Position numbers and translations under genes: made by a program. From positions 19,641,789 to 19,705,788 of the forward strand of contig NC_087062.1 in assembly GCF_963678635.1 (NCBI RefSeq): a stretch of 64,000 bases of DNA, read 5' to 3'. Numbering within the stretch: position 1 is the stretch's first letter; every line of letters begins with the position of its first letter. The notes beneath the pieces were generated by a model that saw only the letters and a list, made by a program, of their open reading frames with translations, had not been told where the DNA came from and did not search any database. Shown here piece after piece: positions 1 to 12,550 of this stretch. The DNA comes from Symsagittifera roscoffensis. Lineage: Eukaryota > Xenacoelomorpha > Acoela > Convolutidae.

Positions 1-620
1 CTCTTGAAAGCTTCCGGCCCAATCTCGGCCTGGAACTGTCGATACTCCTTTTGATGTTTTATCATGTGATCTTTCGTTGTCATGTACAACCAAGACGTCA
101 GCGTCGCCCGAAACCATGGGAAGTACCTCAAACGGCTCCAGACATGTCTGACTTCCGTTGGTATGGCGAATACCTTGCACGCAGTCTCAAACAACTCGAG
201 TCTCCTACTGTAGTCTATCGCGTATATTGACTCAGCCGTTGGCGTCCCCGCTTCCCGATACATCGTTATATTCTCTTCTATCCATCTCAGAGCCAACATC
301 GTACTCACTACCAAGAGCGTCATCTTCTGTCGGTGATCCGGTAGTCCGATCGACCGGATTTCTTCCATATCCCACACCAGGCAAAGGTTCTTGTGATCTG
401 GATACCACACCGTTTGCGCCAAACAGTGGCATGGGCATTCTCCATGGGTGATCTCAATGCTCCTGAGGTTACGCTCCCCCGAGGCTTCCAAGAGAGGCTC
501 AAGCTCCATCATTTTCTCATGCATCGTGTCGTTATCCTCCAGGTTTGGAGCACTTCCCACAGGTTTTCCGATCACGTTTTGTCTCTCGTGATCGCTTGTG
601 TTCTCTCTCTCTCCAACTTC
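1..620 (-). pseudogene. ORF2 polyprotein, C-terminal part (open to window edge)
   Basis: A minus-strand frame stays open from about position 620 to position 1. It overlaps the end of the preceding ORF2 segment by some 45 bases. An ATG at 524-522 lies inside it, but the frame is also open upstream, and the upstream residues match the end of ORF2 in the plus copy. I therefore read this as the continuation of ORF2, displaced by an extra GA dinucleotide in a (GA)n run near 610-622. It contains a Cys/His cluster, HGECPCHC, near codon 30 after the ATG, and otherwise no domain I recognise. The plus copy loses this region after RLRYFP, where it jumps into the terminal inverted repeat; here the frame continues for at least 40 more codons. 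The true C-terminus lies outside the window. Confidence 0.6.
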
Positions 621-2851
621 AAAAGTTCTTCTCCCCAGATTTCACTCAAGTCATCTCTCAATTCTTTTGGTACTGTCCCTCTGATTTTTCTCAACAACTT
701 GTGCGAGTGATGCGATATCCTAGCCAACCTCACGCACTTGGGCACTGAGAAGGCCTTGTCCACCAGTACTCTCTGGCTGGATGCTTCCACCATCGCCATG
801 TGCAGTGGGTAGTGACTTCCGCACAAGTTGGCCATCATTGACCCTATCAGGGATTTTGCGTTCAATGCCAGGCCATAAGCTTCGCTCATGGGAAACCCCA
901 TTTCTGCCTCAAGACCAACTTTCCAGCTCCGGATGTGTTTTTGAGTCACCTGCAACACCCCAGGCCATGATTCTACGCTCAACGCCGTCACCCAATGGTG
1001 TTCAGTCTCTAGTCTTTCCAATGACTGCAAACTACACATTCTCGAGAAAAATCCGAGAGCTGTCGCTATATTCACCGTGGTTCTCGCGTAACACTCCGCT
1101 ACTATTTGCACTTCACTTCTCTCCCTTTCTGTGATGTCTTCGAACCAAGTGACCAGGTCTTCTTTTTGAAAGGACAGTATTCTGACGCATGACCGTCCAT
1201 CGCAGGTGTGTTCCCCGTTTCCACACGTTGAATCCAGACAGCTACCCGGCTCCAATTTCTTCGCTGACCCGGGTTTGTTCGTCTTTTCGCTTGGCTCTTG
1301 CATCTGAGGTGAGATTAGCTTATGCAGCACACTCAACTTTGCCAGATCTTCATCTTCCGTTGGTGCTAACCTCACTCGCTCGGTGGTTTCCTCGATCAGA
1401 CTCGCGTGGAGATGTGGACACCAGGAGGGTCTTAGTAGCTTCCATACCACTCCCAAGTTCGTGGTTAACAAGCCATTTCCATCGCCCATGTTCACTTCAA
1501 CTCTCTTGTTTGAGCGCGGTATGCTTACCACCTCTGGTGTTTTCTCAAGAATCAGGCCCAGGCTCGGCCCCTCTTTTTCCACCGCGTCTATTTCCATTAT
1601 TCTTTCTGTCCAAAACTTCAGTAGCTCCGCTACCTCATGGTTTCTGTGGGCGCCTCCAGTTTCCGAGTCTAAGAAGGGGTTGTAGGCTATTCCCATCACT
1701 CCTGACACGTATTGGTATTCCCCCTTCTCGCTGGGTCTCGAGTACTGCTCTGACGAGGCCAGGTTACGATGAACATCATGCTCTTCTTCGAACTTCTTAT
1801 TATAAAATCTCCGTACCTCGTCCAGCTTTCTGTGGTTCTCTAGGGACAGTCTGGAACCATCTTCTTTTTCTATACCAGTACTCTGATACACGTTTAAGAT
1901 GATCGTTGAGACTCTTTTTTCCACGGTTTTACTTCCGCTTGCTCTCTGGTGGCATGCCAAGATGGTACTATCAGACATCATTGACATTATCCATCTCAAG
2001 AAACATGTGGCATCCTTCCTCCTGGCCAGGCTCAAGCCTGAATTGTCCCTAGCCACGTGTTGCATCAATGCTTGATACACATCTAGCTTTTTGCTTCCCA
2101 ACTTCAGTCTATCATACGAGGTCAATGTCTCCAATTCTATTCCCACCAGACTCCAGGTGAACATTAATTGTCCTGCAGTTCTAACGAAGGGATTCGCCAT
2201 TAATGGTGGTGCTGATGAGGATGTCCTCATTGCCTCTTCAAAATGATCCTTCAACAAGTTCTGCCAGGACCTCTTCAGCTGATTCGCCGCTTCTATTTTA
2301 TTAACCTCGGCCTTTTGCTGGGTGGCCCAATTGCGTCGCTTGCGAGCTACTCCACTGTCCAATTTCTTCAAGCAGTCCTCCATTTCCTTCAATGTCTCGA
2401 GGGCCACCCACCACGTCCGGGAGGTGTTCCTCGTCTTGTTCCTCTCCAATGGGTCACTTGTCACTCGCTTGCCCGTGGCCTGGTGTGCCTTCGAGATCCA
2501 TTCTTTGCCGACATCTACTTCCCATGTCTGTCCGTTCGTTGAACTTCTCTTCACGTTTATCTTCTGAGGCTTGAAGTCTTCCTCCGATGTCGAACTGGTG
2601 GAAACCTCTATTTCCCTCTCTACTTCAAGTGGTCTTCTGAGCTCCGAGCTGCTCTTGTATGCCGCCGTCTTGCATCGAGCCAAAACCATGGGCGCCGTCT
2701 CTCTCAAGTTTCCTTCCGAAACAGCATCCACTGAAGGACTACCCAATCCCTCCACTTCTCTCTTCCTTTTGCGAGTCTTCACATCTCTGCTTGAGGGTGT
2801 TGTGGCTATCATCACTGATTCGACCTCTCTGTCTACCTCCAATCCTTCCAA
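572..2851 (-). pseudogene. ORF2 polyprotein segment, C-terminal third (759 codons)
   Basis: This open segment matches plus-strand positions about 45,190-47,460. It is highly charged at the start (KRKREVEG). Later it has a Cys-rich patch around CGNGEHTCDGRSC and a conserved end rich in basic residues (HHSHKLLRKIRG). No catalytic motif is recognisable. It is joined to the previous segment by a frameshift: the G run near 2,868 has one base fewer than the plus copy at 45,187-45,192. At the 3' end an extra GA dinucleotide near 610-622 ends it early at 572, while the ORF2 frame continues in another phase to the window edge. It is part of the second polyprotein, whose role is unknown. Confidence 0.65.
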
Positions 2852-5493
2852 CTCTTGCCTCCCCCTGCTCGAGCCTTAAGGATATTAGTACTTTTAATCA
2901 TATTACTAGTCCCAACCTTATCCCTTTTTATATCATTAACTATTTTATCTACAGTTTTTTGTTTCAGAGTAGAGCTGTCCTCACATTTTTCTTCTCTAGT
3001 CTTCGATCGTGAATGCCTCAGCTCTACCAGCTTGCTCAGCAGCTCTTTTCTCGCCTTCTCATCCAGGCCCGTTCCTATTAGAAGCGGTTCTCCAAATCTT
3101 ACGACTGTGTCCCACAGTTCCTCCTTGAACTTGTCCAGCGTCGTCTCGCTGCCCACTTCTTGATTGAATTCTTCCAGGAACTCCTGCCAAGCATCGTTCT
3201 TCAGAGACCCCAGGAATATGTCCCTGTTCTCTTCGAAAGTGTTCCTTTCCCTTTCCTCCGAGCTCAAGAGTATCATCCCCATATTGAAGGTCTCATTTGC
3301 CAATGGCAATTCTAGATTCTTCCGGGGGGACGGATTCAGAGGTGGGGTGGCAGTATCTGCCCAATTCTCCTCGCTCAAGTCTTTCAACAGCTCTTGAGTG
3401 GTGAGCTCCTCCCCTGATGGCCCTGGTTCAGGTGTATTCCCCACTTCCATGTCTTCACCGGCTTCACTGAGAGTTTCATCCATACTCTCTTCTTCTGACT
3501 CATGTCTCCTTCTCTCGAGAATTTTCTTAAACCGGTCCTCGACGGGTCCACTCCTCTTGTCTCCAGGCGTGTCAACTGACAGTGGTGATGGTGTCGTAGG
3601 GTCCAATTTCTTGTACTCCGTCAGCGCTAGGTGCAGTTGACCTGCTGCATCTAGTTCTTTTCCCTCCTGTCTCACTTCCACCTGTTCTAAGCCATAGGGT
3701 GCCCTGTATTTTCTCGTTGCAAATTTCATGTCGTCCACCAATGCGACGTGCCCCTCCATCACGATCATCCTGCCATCATCCCATATGGGTAGCATGTTCT
3801 CAAGTCCCTCCTGCTCAAGAGCTCTCAAGACCTTTCGCACCTCATATCCGGGGGGCTGCGAACCTCTCATCTTTTTCGCTCGCGTCGTCCACGAATTTAC
3901 CTTCGCCTCGCTAGTATGGAAGTAGACCGCCGCCGTGTAGCCGATGAACAGGGGGTCCCAGCCATCAGTGAAATCCTTCTGCATTTCCTCCGTCGTCATC
4001 CTCGCCATTATGGAGGGAACTACCAAGGGACTGTTCATTCCTAAGGTCATCCTCCTGACTATTGGGAACTCAGGCATGGTGGCTGGGAGGATTTCTTTCT
4101 CCATTATGGTTTCCAGCTCCCTCTTCACCAGTGCAAAGCACTCCTTCCAGGCAGGAATTCTCAAGATTTCTCGTCCGTCTGCCGTCAATGGGTTCAAGTT
4201 CCAGAATTTGGGATACATTTCCATGAGACCCTCTCGCTTGCCTCCCATTCTACATTGCATTTGCCCCCGGAAGTTGTACACTATTAGCTCGGCATCTTTC
4301 ACCTTTCCAAAGAGTACCGTGTTGCTCATTCGCTCTCTGAGCACCTCCTGCTGACACCAATTTAACGCCGTCCCATCAAGTATACTGATAAGACTCAAGT
4401 GCGTTACAGAGTGACGATACGTTGTCACCAGGGGGTCTGGGAACGCGTACGTCACTGCTGGACCATAAATGCAGGTCACCACCTCCTCTAGGCCCCGGAT
4501 TATCCCCATTGGGTCCGACCTCATTGCCAGGCACAGGTCCGTCAGCAGAGGCATCCCTCTATTCGTCTTCTTCCATTCTTCTCTCGAGGTTGGATTCTCA
4601 TCTTCACCCGTCATGTGCCGATTCTGCATCATGAGGTATTGCACTAACAACGTCTTCAACCCTGCGGCACACTTGTAGGAGCTGGTTTCAATGCTCGAGT
4701 GGACTCTCCCCATAGACAGAGGCTCTCCATATTCCATTAATAGATGAAACGACACCAATTCCCCATGGGTTAAGAGTAATAGTGCCAGGTACCCATCGAC
4801 TCGAAGTGTCTCCACTCCTCGACTAAACATGTATGCTGGGCCCATGTTGAACAAGTATCTGGGGTAAACCAAATACAAAGCCAAGAGCAGACTGATGGGC
4901 ATGCCCAGTATCTCCTGCACGAAGGCTCCAAAGATAGTCGCCGTGGTGCCGAACATTCCTGCCATGAATTCCTTCTCCCAGCAAGGACTCAAGAACTTGA
5001 GAACCTCATAATCCCTCCTAGTCCTCAATTCACCCTTGGCGTGCTCTCTCCAGAACCCTCCAATCGTCACTTCATTGGCGGCCGAGACAAATCTAGCCAC
5101 CGTCATGTCTTTTGTTTCGGCCAGCTCCAGTTGTTTCTCCAGAAAACTCCAGACTTGTTTCACGAGGGGTGGTGCTTCCTCCCTCGTCTTGTTCGTGGCG
5201 TTCTCCAGCCTTGGTGTCAAAAATGGCCACCAGCCATTCTCTTGAGTCAATCGATATTTCATCGATTCTAATTGCTTCTCCGTCTCGGCCACATTTCTTC
5301 TCTCGTTACTGGGACCTCTAGACCTGCTGGTGGAGTTTGTGATCTTCACGTCCATACTCCGAAACCACAAACTGGCCGTCAATTGGCTTATCGCCGGGTG
5401 ATCGTCTCTGATGACTGGGCTGAACTTGAGTTGCCTGGCAAAGTTCGATATCTCTAGCAAGAGCACCTCATCTAATACGATCAGGATGTCCAT
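2833..5493 (-). pseudogene. ORF2 polyprotein segment, central region (886 codons)
   Basis: This segment is equivalent to plus-strand 42,587-45,200 and to codons about 1,020-1,800 of the right-hand copy (17,894-12,471). It starts with the region following the second SGNH-like module. It has one clearly hydrophobic stretch, around ILGMPISLLLALYLVYPRYL at 4,840-4,920, that could be a membrane segment or a buried core. Its C-terminal third is acidic and low in complexity. The upstream frame break is an 8-bp deletion near 5,488: the right-hand copy has GGCTAGTC between the same flanks at 14,847-14,855. The downstream break is a one-base loss in a G run near 2,868. No known domain is recognised. 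Confidence 0.65.
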
Positions 5494-7084
5494 AAAAGCC
5501 CCTCAGTGCATGAGATATGTCCGCCCATGCCGCCGCCAATTCTGACTTGCGAAGCCTCAGGTTCGATGGCTCCAACTCCCGATTGGGGGCTGCCATTAGA
5601 ATCCGCCATTCATTCCCTTCTGCTATCAGGATCAAGACCGCGTACACGAATTGTAGGGCGGGTGGCATATTCGCGTATCCAGGGGATGTGGTAAACACCA
5701 CCTTCGTCTTGGACCCAATTCTCGAGACAACATTCTCTTGCACTTCATTCATCGCCGCAAACAACGCCTGAATGGCTTCCCATATCTTCCTCGATGGCGG
5801 ATTTTCATCGCCATTCAGTTGCTCAAGAAGTCCCACCGCGTGCAGGTGATCATTCATTCCTGCAAACAATAGCAGCTCAGGTTCACAGGGCATCTCCGAC
5901 TTTATTGCCACCACCAGAGTTAACATCTGATTTAATTCAGCTCCTGGCAAAGAGTATATCAGAGTCTCCGGCCAGAACAACTTGGGAGACGTTCCTTCGA
6001 AGTCCGACCCCGCCACAATTACTACTCTCGCAGCAGCTGGATCTGCTCTATCATAAACTGCCAGGGTTTTGGCCAGCTGGGTGCTGCCACAGGGCTTCCC
6101 GTACCTGGGATCTTCCGCCAATTTCGAGCCTTCGTAAGCGGCATCCGGCAATTCCATCGACCCTGGATTGAGTAGTTTGTCTACCACTTTCAACTGTGCC
6201 GGGGTCGCCAACCTGATCCTGGCAATGTTCGTTCGGTGCTTGGGAGGTTCTGCTATAAGTCCAGGACTCCCCAGCAGCTTGAGAGGTCGGTAGTTAATGG
6301 GTCCCATGATCGCTTTTGTGGGAATTCCAGTCAGGTCTGCGGTCTCCCTCAATTTCGTTCTCGAGAAGTGCGCCTCATGAGCTTTCAACCAGTCCACGCA
6401 ATGATGTCTATTCAAATCCTCGTGCGACACTCGTTCAATCCCCAGGGTTTCCGCCAATTCTCGCCTGCATTCCAAACTCTCTAGGTCCAGTTCTTTCACC
6501 TTCTCAGGATACCTCAAGCGAGCGGTCTCTATAGACCTCTTTTCCCGCTTGTTCTCTGCCACTACCACTGAGGATATCGCCGAGCCTGGAGGTGTTGATG
6601 ACGTCACCTCCTCAGACTCCATTGGCGTGGCACTCTGCAATCGGGTCTGGTGGCTCCTCGAACCGTCTCTAGTGTCAACTCTCGTTCCCAAGCGACCAGA
6701 CAAGGCCCTTGAGGCAAGGAATGATGGGTTCGGAGGTGGTCCTAATGTGAATTGGGCTGTCTCTAGCAGATCCGACTCTAGCGTGTTTATGTGTTCCTGA
6801 AAGACGTCGTTCAGCCACTCCGCTCCCCTTGGCCTATCGAAATGGATTCCATCATTGGAGGTGTCTTCAGGGAATCCCTTTTTCTCCATGCGCTCCGCTA
6901 CGTCCAACAGTCTGACAGGAAGCACACTCTTCCGGTGTATGTCTCGGATCACCTTGTTTAGGTTCCGCACCTTCTCGTTCATCTCCAAGGCGTGCTGATC
7001 AAACATCATGTTGTAGGGGACCGTACATACCGTCAGCAGGATGGGGTCCATCTGGATCCTCAGCTCCTCAAGAAGGCAGCTCAT
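5468..7084 (-). pseudogene. ORF2 segment: end of first and whole of second SGNH-like module
   Basis: The 538-codon segment holds the downstream part of the first SGNH/GDSL-like module, including the block V-like NDGIHFD with candidate catalytic Asp and His. It then has a second SGNH-like module: VAGSDFEG resembles the block I region and FAGMNDH resembles block III (Gly-x-Asn-Asp). SGNH hydrolases are esterases/lipases using Ser, Gly, Asn and His. In the second module the nucleophile block reads GSD instead of GDS, so activity is uncertain. The segment is out of frame with its 5' part because one base is missing near 7,127 (CCCCTTACAC here, CCCCTTGACAC at 16,484-16,494). Confidence 0.65.
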
Positions 7085-7122
7085 CTTGTCGTACAGCCTC
7101 GTTATTTTCCTCGCTTCTCCCC

Positions 7123-7599
7123 TTACACATCGTTAGTCCCGATCATCAGGGTCACCGTGTATACTTTAGTCATCCCTAGCATGTCCAGGGTTGCCAACAT
7201 CTGTGGCGTGGCAGCTCCAGCGAAACTCAAGATTCCTGTCTGCCAATGCGACTGGATCCGGGTCAACACCCGCACCAGGCTGTCCCCTATGATTAGGTGA
7301 ACTGCACCCTCTGGCACACGAGGTGGCGCGAGGTACTCCACCCAGGCTGCATCATGGAAGCAGTCCCTCCTGGCTCCCTGTTCCGCACTCCAATCCAGTC
7401 GATTGTGCCTGTGGTACCTCCCCTCTGTATTTTTCTTTAAACTCGAGATCACGACGCTCCTGACCGGCTGTTCCCTCCAAGTTGGGGGAAGCTCCGGTCT
7501 TGCCGCTCTTTCAGGCGCGATGAGCCGCCACTCACCTGACTGTCGCTCGAGGTCGAGGTTGGGGTATATCCCGGCAGCACCACATCCATTAGTGGACAT
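7123..7599 (-). pseudogene. ORF2 segment with GDSL block of first SGNH-like module
   Basis: This short open stretch carries IIGDSLVR (block I, nucleophile Ser) and MIGTNDV (block III) of the SGNH hydrolase fold and then stops at a one-base deletion. Its first 35 or so residues are an out-of-frame reading of the preceding sequence, so its ATG is not a real start. A 37-bp deletion near 7,504, compared with the right-hand copy at 16,868-16,905, puts it out of frame with the coiled-coil part. It is a broken piece of ORF2, not an independent gene. Confidence 0.6.
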
Positions 7600-8492
7600 A
7601 CAGGTTGTGTCTCTAGGCTACGCAAGGAAGGCGTTGCGTCATTCGGTATCCAGACTTCCAACCCTTCACTCATGTGTTCTCTGGCCTCGCGGTCAAGGTT
7701 GAACCGTCCTCTTGCCCTGGGAGCTTCATCCACCTCCATGCGCGACTCTGGCCTCGAGCTGGTCACCACTCGCTCCTTTGGCCTGGCTCCCTTCTGTGCG
7801 TCAAGCTCACGTTGTCGCTGTTCTATTCTCTCCAACTCCGACTTCAGTTGATCACGATTCGCGGCGTTCTCCCGCACCCTTAGTTCCTGCTGATGTTCAA
7901 CTTTTAGCATCTCAAGTAACCTCAGAGTCTGATCTCGCTCGTTGACTGCCTGGTCTCTCTCCAGCTGAATCTTCTCCCGATCCAGCTTCGCCTGATCCCG
8001 ATCGAGGTTCGCCTTGTTCCTTTCCTTCTGCGCCTTCTCGAGCTCTTTCTTTAGAACACCCAGATCCGGATATGCTTCGGTCGTCTGTTGCGCTCGCGTC
8101 ATCGACGACACCCTACTCGAGCCCTGGCTTGTAGATCTTGCTGTTGGCCTAGCCGGTAGTGGGAACTCCCCTGCGCCATATTCAGTGTTGTTACTCAGGC
8201 CGGGATTCCTTGCCAAGTCAAAGCCCCTTACTCCTCCATCCACGTTCCAAGACAACCATCTGGTCTGTTCTTGGTTTGATATACCCTCGGTGGTGTACCC
8301 GATCATCAAGACAGCCTCCGTTGCAGACTCCCTGCACTCAACCTGGTCTTCCAACTGGAGGATGGCATTCAGCATTACTGCCATTCTCTCGTCTATCTGG
8401 GTATAGTCCAGGTCCCTCAGGCGTCTGTACAGCTCATCAAGAGTGGGCTTCTTCAGGGCCGCGGGCATGGAATTCCAGAATCGGTCTGCCAT
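7449..8492 (-). pseudogene. ORF2 N-terminal part: coiled-coil segment (left copy)
   Basis: The start at 8,492 (MADRFWN) is the same as at 17,894 in the right-hand copy and follows about 500 bases of non-coding DNA after the pol stop, so it is the likely ORF2 initiation codon. Residues about 150-250 form a strongly charged heptad-like stretch (repeats of LDRDQAK and ERDQ), predicted coiled coil. The last 20 or so residues are out of frame because of a 37-bp deletion near 7,504. The same N-terminal region is missing from the plus-strand copy. The coiled coil suggests oligomerisation; nothing shows a catalytic function here. Confidence 0.65.
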
Positions 8493-8991
8493 TCTTCGTG
8501 ACTTCGGGATGTATATAGGTATGTGTTAACCAGCTCAAGAATTACCTAACCGACTTAAGTTTTACCCAACTCCAGAATTCTCTAGAAATGTTCCCTTGCA
8601 AATACTTGCTGTAGGTGCGGATTATCGCGAGTTCAATCAAGATTTCTCTTTCTGTTTCTCGCTTGAGTATACTTGGATTTTCAACTTTGTTTTTCAAACT
8701 TGATCTGAAAACAGAAAGCATATTAAAACTTAACATGTCACGTTCCTAACCTAGAGACCCCCCTTCTACCAGTATGGTTAAAACCTTATCATTCTCATTT
8801 CACTTAAAACAATTCAATTGGAATTTCCTTAAAAGCATGCAGATTCATTTTACGTTTTAGCACCGTTAATTCTTTTTAAAATTTAATTGTCATGCCAATC
8901 ATGTCTTAAGATCCCTTTACCTGTGCCGCACCCCAGTACCTAACTCAAGACTCCTCCCTCACACCCGACTCGATACCCCCGTGTACCCGAC
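8493..8991 (-). other. Pol-ORF2 intergenic spacer (left copy)
   Basis: About 500 bp with no convincing ORF, between the pol/macrodomain stop and the ORF2 ATG. It is nearly identical to 17,895-18,393. The minus strand has a TATA-like ACCTATATACATCC just upstream of the ORF2 ATG. This might serve an ORF2 mRNA start, but no proof is visible. The equivalent plus-strand spacer (40,191-40,371) is shorter because a deletion starts inside it. Confidence 0.5.
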
Positions 8992-10212
8992 TCAGGCGAT
9001 ACTCAAGTAGTACTTCTTATGAAGATACACCATTATCTCAGTTTCTGCAAAGACCACATGTAGGATAGCGTACAATTCCCTTGGGCTCAGTTTGCCCCTG
9101 TTTGGGTCATACACCGGCATTGAGACCTCTGTTATCCCTCTTTCAATCATGAAGTCTCGTAATCTTGTTAGTGCCAATATCACGTGTTCGGGATCAAATG
9201 TGTTCCTGTCATTGACCCTCGTTACTATGAAGCACAGATATTTGCCCTGGACTTGTGCCACTGACGGTGGAAGCGCTGCCATCCCTCCCAGTCCTGGTCT
9301 CTGTCTGAACAGAAACTCTACATTCTGGTACTCTCTTTTGAAGTCAGCTTCCAATCTTGATTTGAAACTCATGTCCGCCGTGATGCAGATCGCGCTGGTC
9401 CTGTTTGACAGGATGAAGTCGCTATCCGTTATCATGATGTTCTCCGAGTATTCATTGGGTATTTCGAATTTCGTTTTGAAATTCCGACCTATAGTAGGCT
9501 CTGGCTCTTCTTCCTCCAGTTCCAATTCACTCGTTTCTCTCACTTCCTTGAGCTTCTTTATCATCAAATTTTCGGTGTGGGTAAGTCCTACCCCCACTCC
9601 CCGGACAAAAATATTTATCGACGTCCCCGTCGATGTTGTCGGGTTTGAATTGTCCTGAGGAACGTGCAGTGGCCTGTCCGTTGCCGTCCATCCGAAAAGA
9701 GGGTCTTCTGTCTTCATGTAATTTGCTGCTGATACATCGACTTGCTGAATGCTTTGTCCTTCGCGGCTCTCGTCTTTGACATCACGCATCCACTCTAGAA
9801 TCCTCAAGTTCGTGTTCTCCCTCCTATCTATCTCACTCTGTTCGAGATCCGTTTCTAATTCTGGCGTCGAGTAGTCATCCTGCGGATAATGACCACCATC
9901 GTCAATGACCTGCCATTCCTCTCCTGCTTCCAGTTCGCCTGCCTTCAGTAATTCCTCGCCCAATTTGTCTGGCTGTATCTTATCGATCAAGAAGTCATCC
10001 CCGTACCTGTTGTACCTCATGCCGGTGCGTTTACGATTGCCAGTCCTGGTTTCCGGTGGTGTTGGTCGATCCGGCTCCATCCACTTCGGCACCTCGTCTT
10101 GCTCCGGGTCGTTCCAGTCTTCTTCTACAAATGATCCTGCATCAGACTCCACTCCTATCTTTTCATTGTCGTCCAAACTCAAGTTCTCATTACCATCATT
10201 TTTCTCTCTCAA
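8992..10212 (-). pseudogene. Pol C-terminal tail with macrodomain-like module (left copy)
   Basis: The 406-codon segment has an acidic linker followed by about 150 residues (9,000-9,450) resembling ADP-ribose-binding macrodomains of the OARD1/TARG1-like type. An ITADMSF block is followed by a Lys/Glu-rich helix, then GKYLCFIVTRV, a helix, ITEVSMPVYDPNRGKLSP, and a final helix-strand ending TEIMVYLH. In that family the order is a cADF-type loop, a strand with YYLVT, and an SMP loop with a downstream helix. The canonical GxGxD/GCG phosphate loop is not preserved (DPNRGK here), so binding rather than hydrolysis, or neither, is possible. It is separated from pol by a 49-bp deletion near 10,207. 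The plus copy shows this tail is normally fused to Pol. Confidence 0.6.
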
Positions 10213-12550
10213 GACCCTCCATGTCCTTCGGTATGCACCAATCCTCTGGGGACGGGACGTGAGGCTTCAGATTTTCATAATGTGCCGCTCGCCCAGTACT
10301 CAAGCGATAGAACCGTCCTTGTTGATGAACCTCCGTTATCATGAATGGTCCCCTCCACTTCTTGAGTAGTTTCTTTGTTCCCTTGGGCGGTATTACATTT
10401 TGGAAGACCCACACGTATTGGCCCACTTCATATGGCTTTGCTCTTAATATTTTTTCGTCGTATTTCCTGCGTTGCCTCATTTGCGCTTGCGCCGTGTTCC
10501 TCCTGCATAGCTCGTTCAACTCCTGTTGTCTTTTGATCGCTTCTTTCACGTATGCCTGAGGCGACGTCCTTTTCCCCTCGTATTCCGGGTAAAAGAATGT
10601 CAGAGGCATTGCTCTCTCCCTGCCCGTCAACATCATGAAAGGACTGATGCCCGTCGTTGAGTGCTGTGTACTGTTGTAGGCTCCTACTACCTGTGGCAGA
10701 TATTTGTCCCAGTCCGTCATGTATCTTGAGCAGTACACCCTTAACATGTTGACCAGTGTCCTGTTCTGTCTCTCTACCAACCCATTGGTGTGTGGATGAT
10801 AGGTCGTCGAGTGTGCTTGAGCAATGTGCGATCTCTTCATCAATTCTTTTGTCAAGTCCCCCACGAAAGCTTTGCCGTTGTCCGACTGGAAAGTCATTGG
10901 ACAACCATACCGCGATATCCAATGCGTTATCAGATGATCACATGTCTCTTCGGCCGAGGCTGTCTGGCACGGAACCGCTTCCGCCAACTTTGTGAAGTGA
11001 TCTATTATAACCAGTATCTGGTTATATCCTGACTCTGCCATGCAGATTTTTTGATGGTCTATCTGCACCACTTCATTGAACTCCGAGCTCTCAACGGACT
11101 TGAGTGGAAACTTCATCTTCCTTGGGTCTTTTACCTGGAGACATGCCAGGCAGGCATTCACCCATCTCTCGCAAGCTTTTCTCATTCCTGGCCAATCAAA
11201 CCTGTGAAGTATCCTTTGTTGTACTTTGTCTATCCCCTGGTGGCCCATCTGGTCGTGTGATCTGAAAAGCACCTCCGTCTGGTACAATTGTGGTAGTATG
11301 ATGAGGTTGTGTTTGTGTAATATCTTTTCCTCATCTCTCCTCTTGCACGCTACCACCCCATCAGCTGTGTGATAAAGTAAGTCTTTCTTTTCTTTGTAGA
11401 ACTGGCTCAAGATCTTGTAGCTGTCTTCCTCAAGTTCCCCCTTCTCCTTGACCCCCGACTGGATCCATTTGGAGAGGTTACTTGTCATTTTGTCATTCTT
11501 TTGGGCTCTTATTAGGTCTGACAGCCTATATCTTGCCTTGACATGCTCCTTTAGCGCCATGATCTGTCCATTCATCTCACCAGGTTTGTGGATGTCATCA
11601 CTCAGCTTCACGCATATCATCCTTTTCACGATTTTCATATCATCTTCTGGCACCAGATTTGTTCTGACGTTTGAGTTGCATGATAGTTCTCTGTATGGCT
11701 TCCTTGAAACCGCAATTCTCTCAAGTTCCTCACCACCTCGTATCTCCTGTATCTCCAGATTGTACGTTCCTGATGATGGATCCGTCTGTAACTCCCTGTC
11801 GTGGTGCCTTGTCTTCTCTTCCGCCAGTATCATGCACAGACTGTCCTGGTTTTCGCTGCTCTCATCCGAGTCTTCATCCCATCCTTCACGCTCCCCGGAC
11901 AATTTTCCTTCTCCGGTTCCTTCTTCCGTGAACCTGGAACACTCCCCGGACTCTTGACCTGGTCCCAGGTGTTCAGTATCTTCCTTGAACGTCACTTTCT
12001 TTTTCCTAACCCTGGTCTGCTCCAGAATGTCTTCGGGGATTTTGTCAACTAGTGACCGCACGACATCTTCGCTGTCAGTGACGCTTCCTCTTGATGAGTC
12101 AGTATCGTTCACTGTCTCTTTTCTCCGAAGTATAGTGAATTCCGGTTTCTCTGTACCCTTCTCCTGGATCACGGGCTTATCATCTGATAGTTTCTCGAGC
12201 AACCTCATTAAGTCATCATCTATCTGTGCAGTTCCTGCTTCCACCTGGTTAAGATCATAGCCTTTTGCCTTGAGCGTCTCCCTCACGATCTTCGACTTGA
12301 GTATAATCTCAATCGGAATCCCCTTGCTCTTCTTCAAGATGGTCTTCTCTGGAGGCTCTTTAGGCAATTCAGGATGATCTTCTATCGGTTTGCCTGACTT
12401 GTCCAGCCATCTCGTGAGTGGAAGACTGTCGTACGTTTCCTTGTCCATAAATGAGAAGCCATCTTTGATTTCAGGTCTGTCTGCTTCTCTTTGCTCTTGT
12501 CTCGCTGCCCACTTCTTGATTGAATTCTTCCAGGAACTCCTGCCAAGCAT
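10196..12550 (-). pseudogene. Pol 3' half: linker and integrase (left, duplicated copy)
   Basis: This fragment begins at the duplication junction (12,499-12,503); its first 17 residues are out-of-frame ORF2 sequence. It contains the long charged linker after RNase H, the integrase zinc-binding region (His...His then Cys-x2-Cys, ending NACLACLQ), and the DDE core: QIDHQK, QSDNGK and VERQNR supply the catalytic Asp, Asp and Glu. A GPF motif (WRGPFMITEV) follows, typical of Ty3/gypsy integrases. Protease, RT and RNase H are absent. It ends at REK because of a 49-bp deletion that disconnects the macrodomain tail. It is not functional alone. Confidence 0.85.

Larger units (their letters stand above)
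3143..12498 (-). repeat. Tandem duplication unit, left (9,356 bp)
   Basis: This block repeats 12,499-21,900 with only scattered substitutions and three deletions totalling 46 bp (37 near 7,504, 1 near 7,127, 8 near 5,488). All three fall in ORF2 and all shift its frame. The unit runs from inside the pol RNase H/linker region to inside ORF2, so the head-to-tail joint creates an ORF2-pol chimera at 12,499-12,503. Confidence 0.9.

Noticed and set aside
8542-8736. 64-codon minus-strand ORF in the pol-ORF2 spacer, repeated at 17,944-18,138
   Set aside because: It is conserved only because the spacers are duplicates; the plus copy has deleted most of it and no domain is visible.
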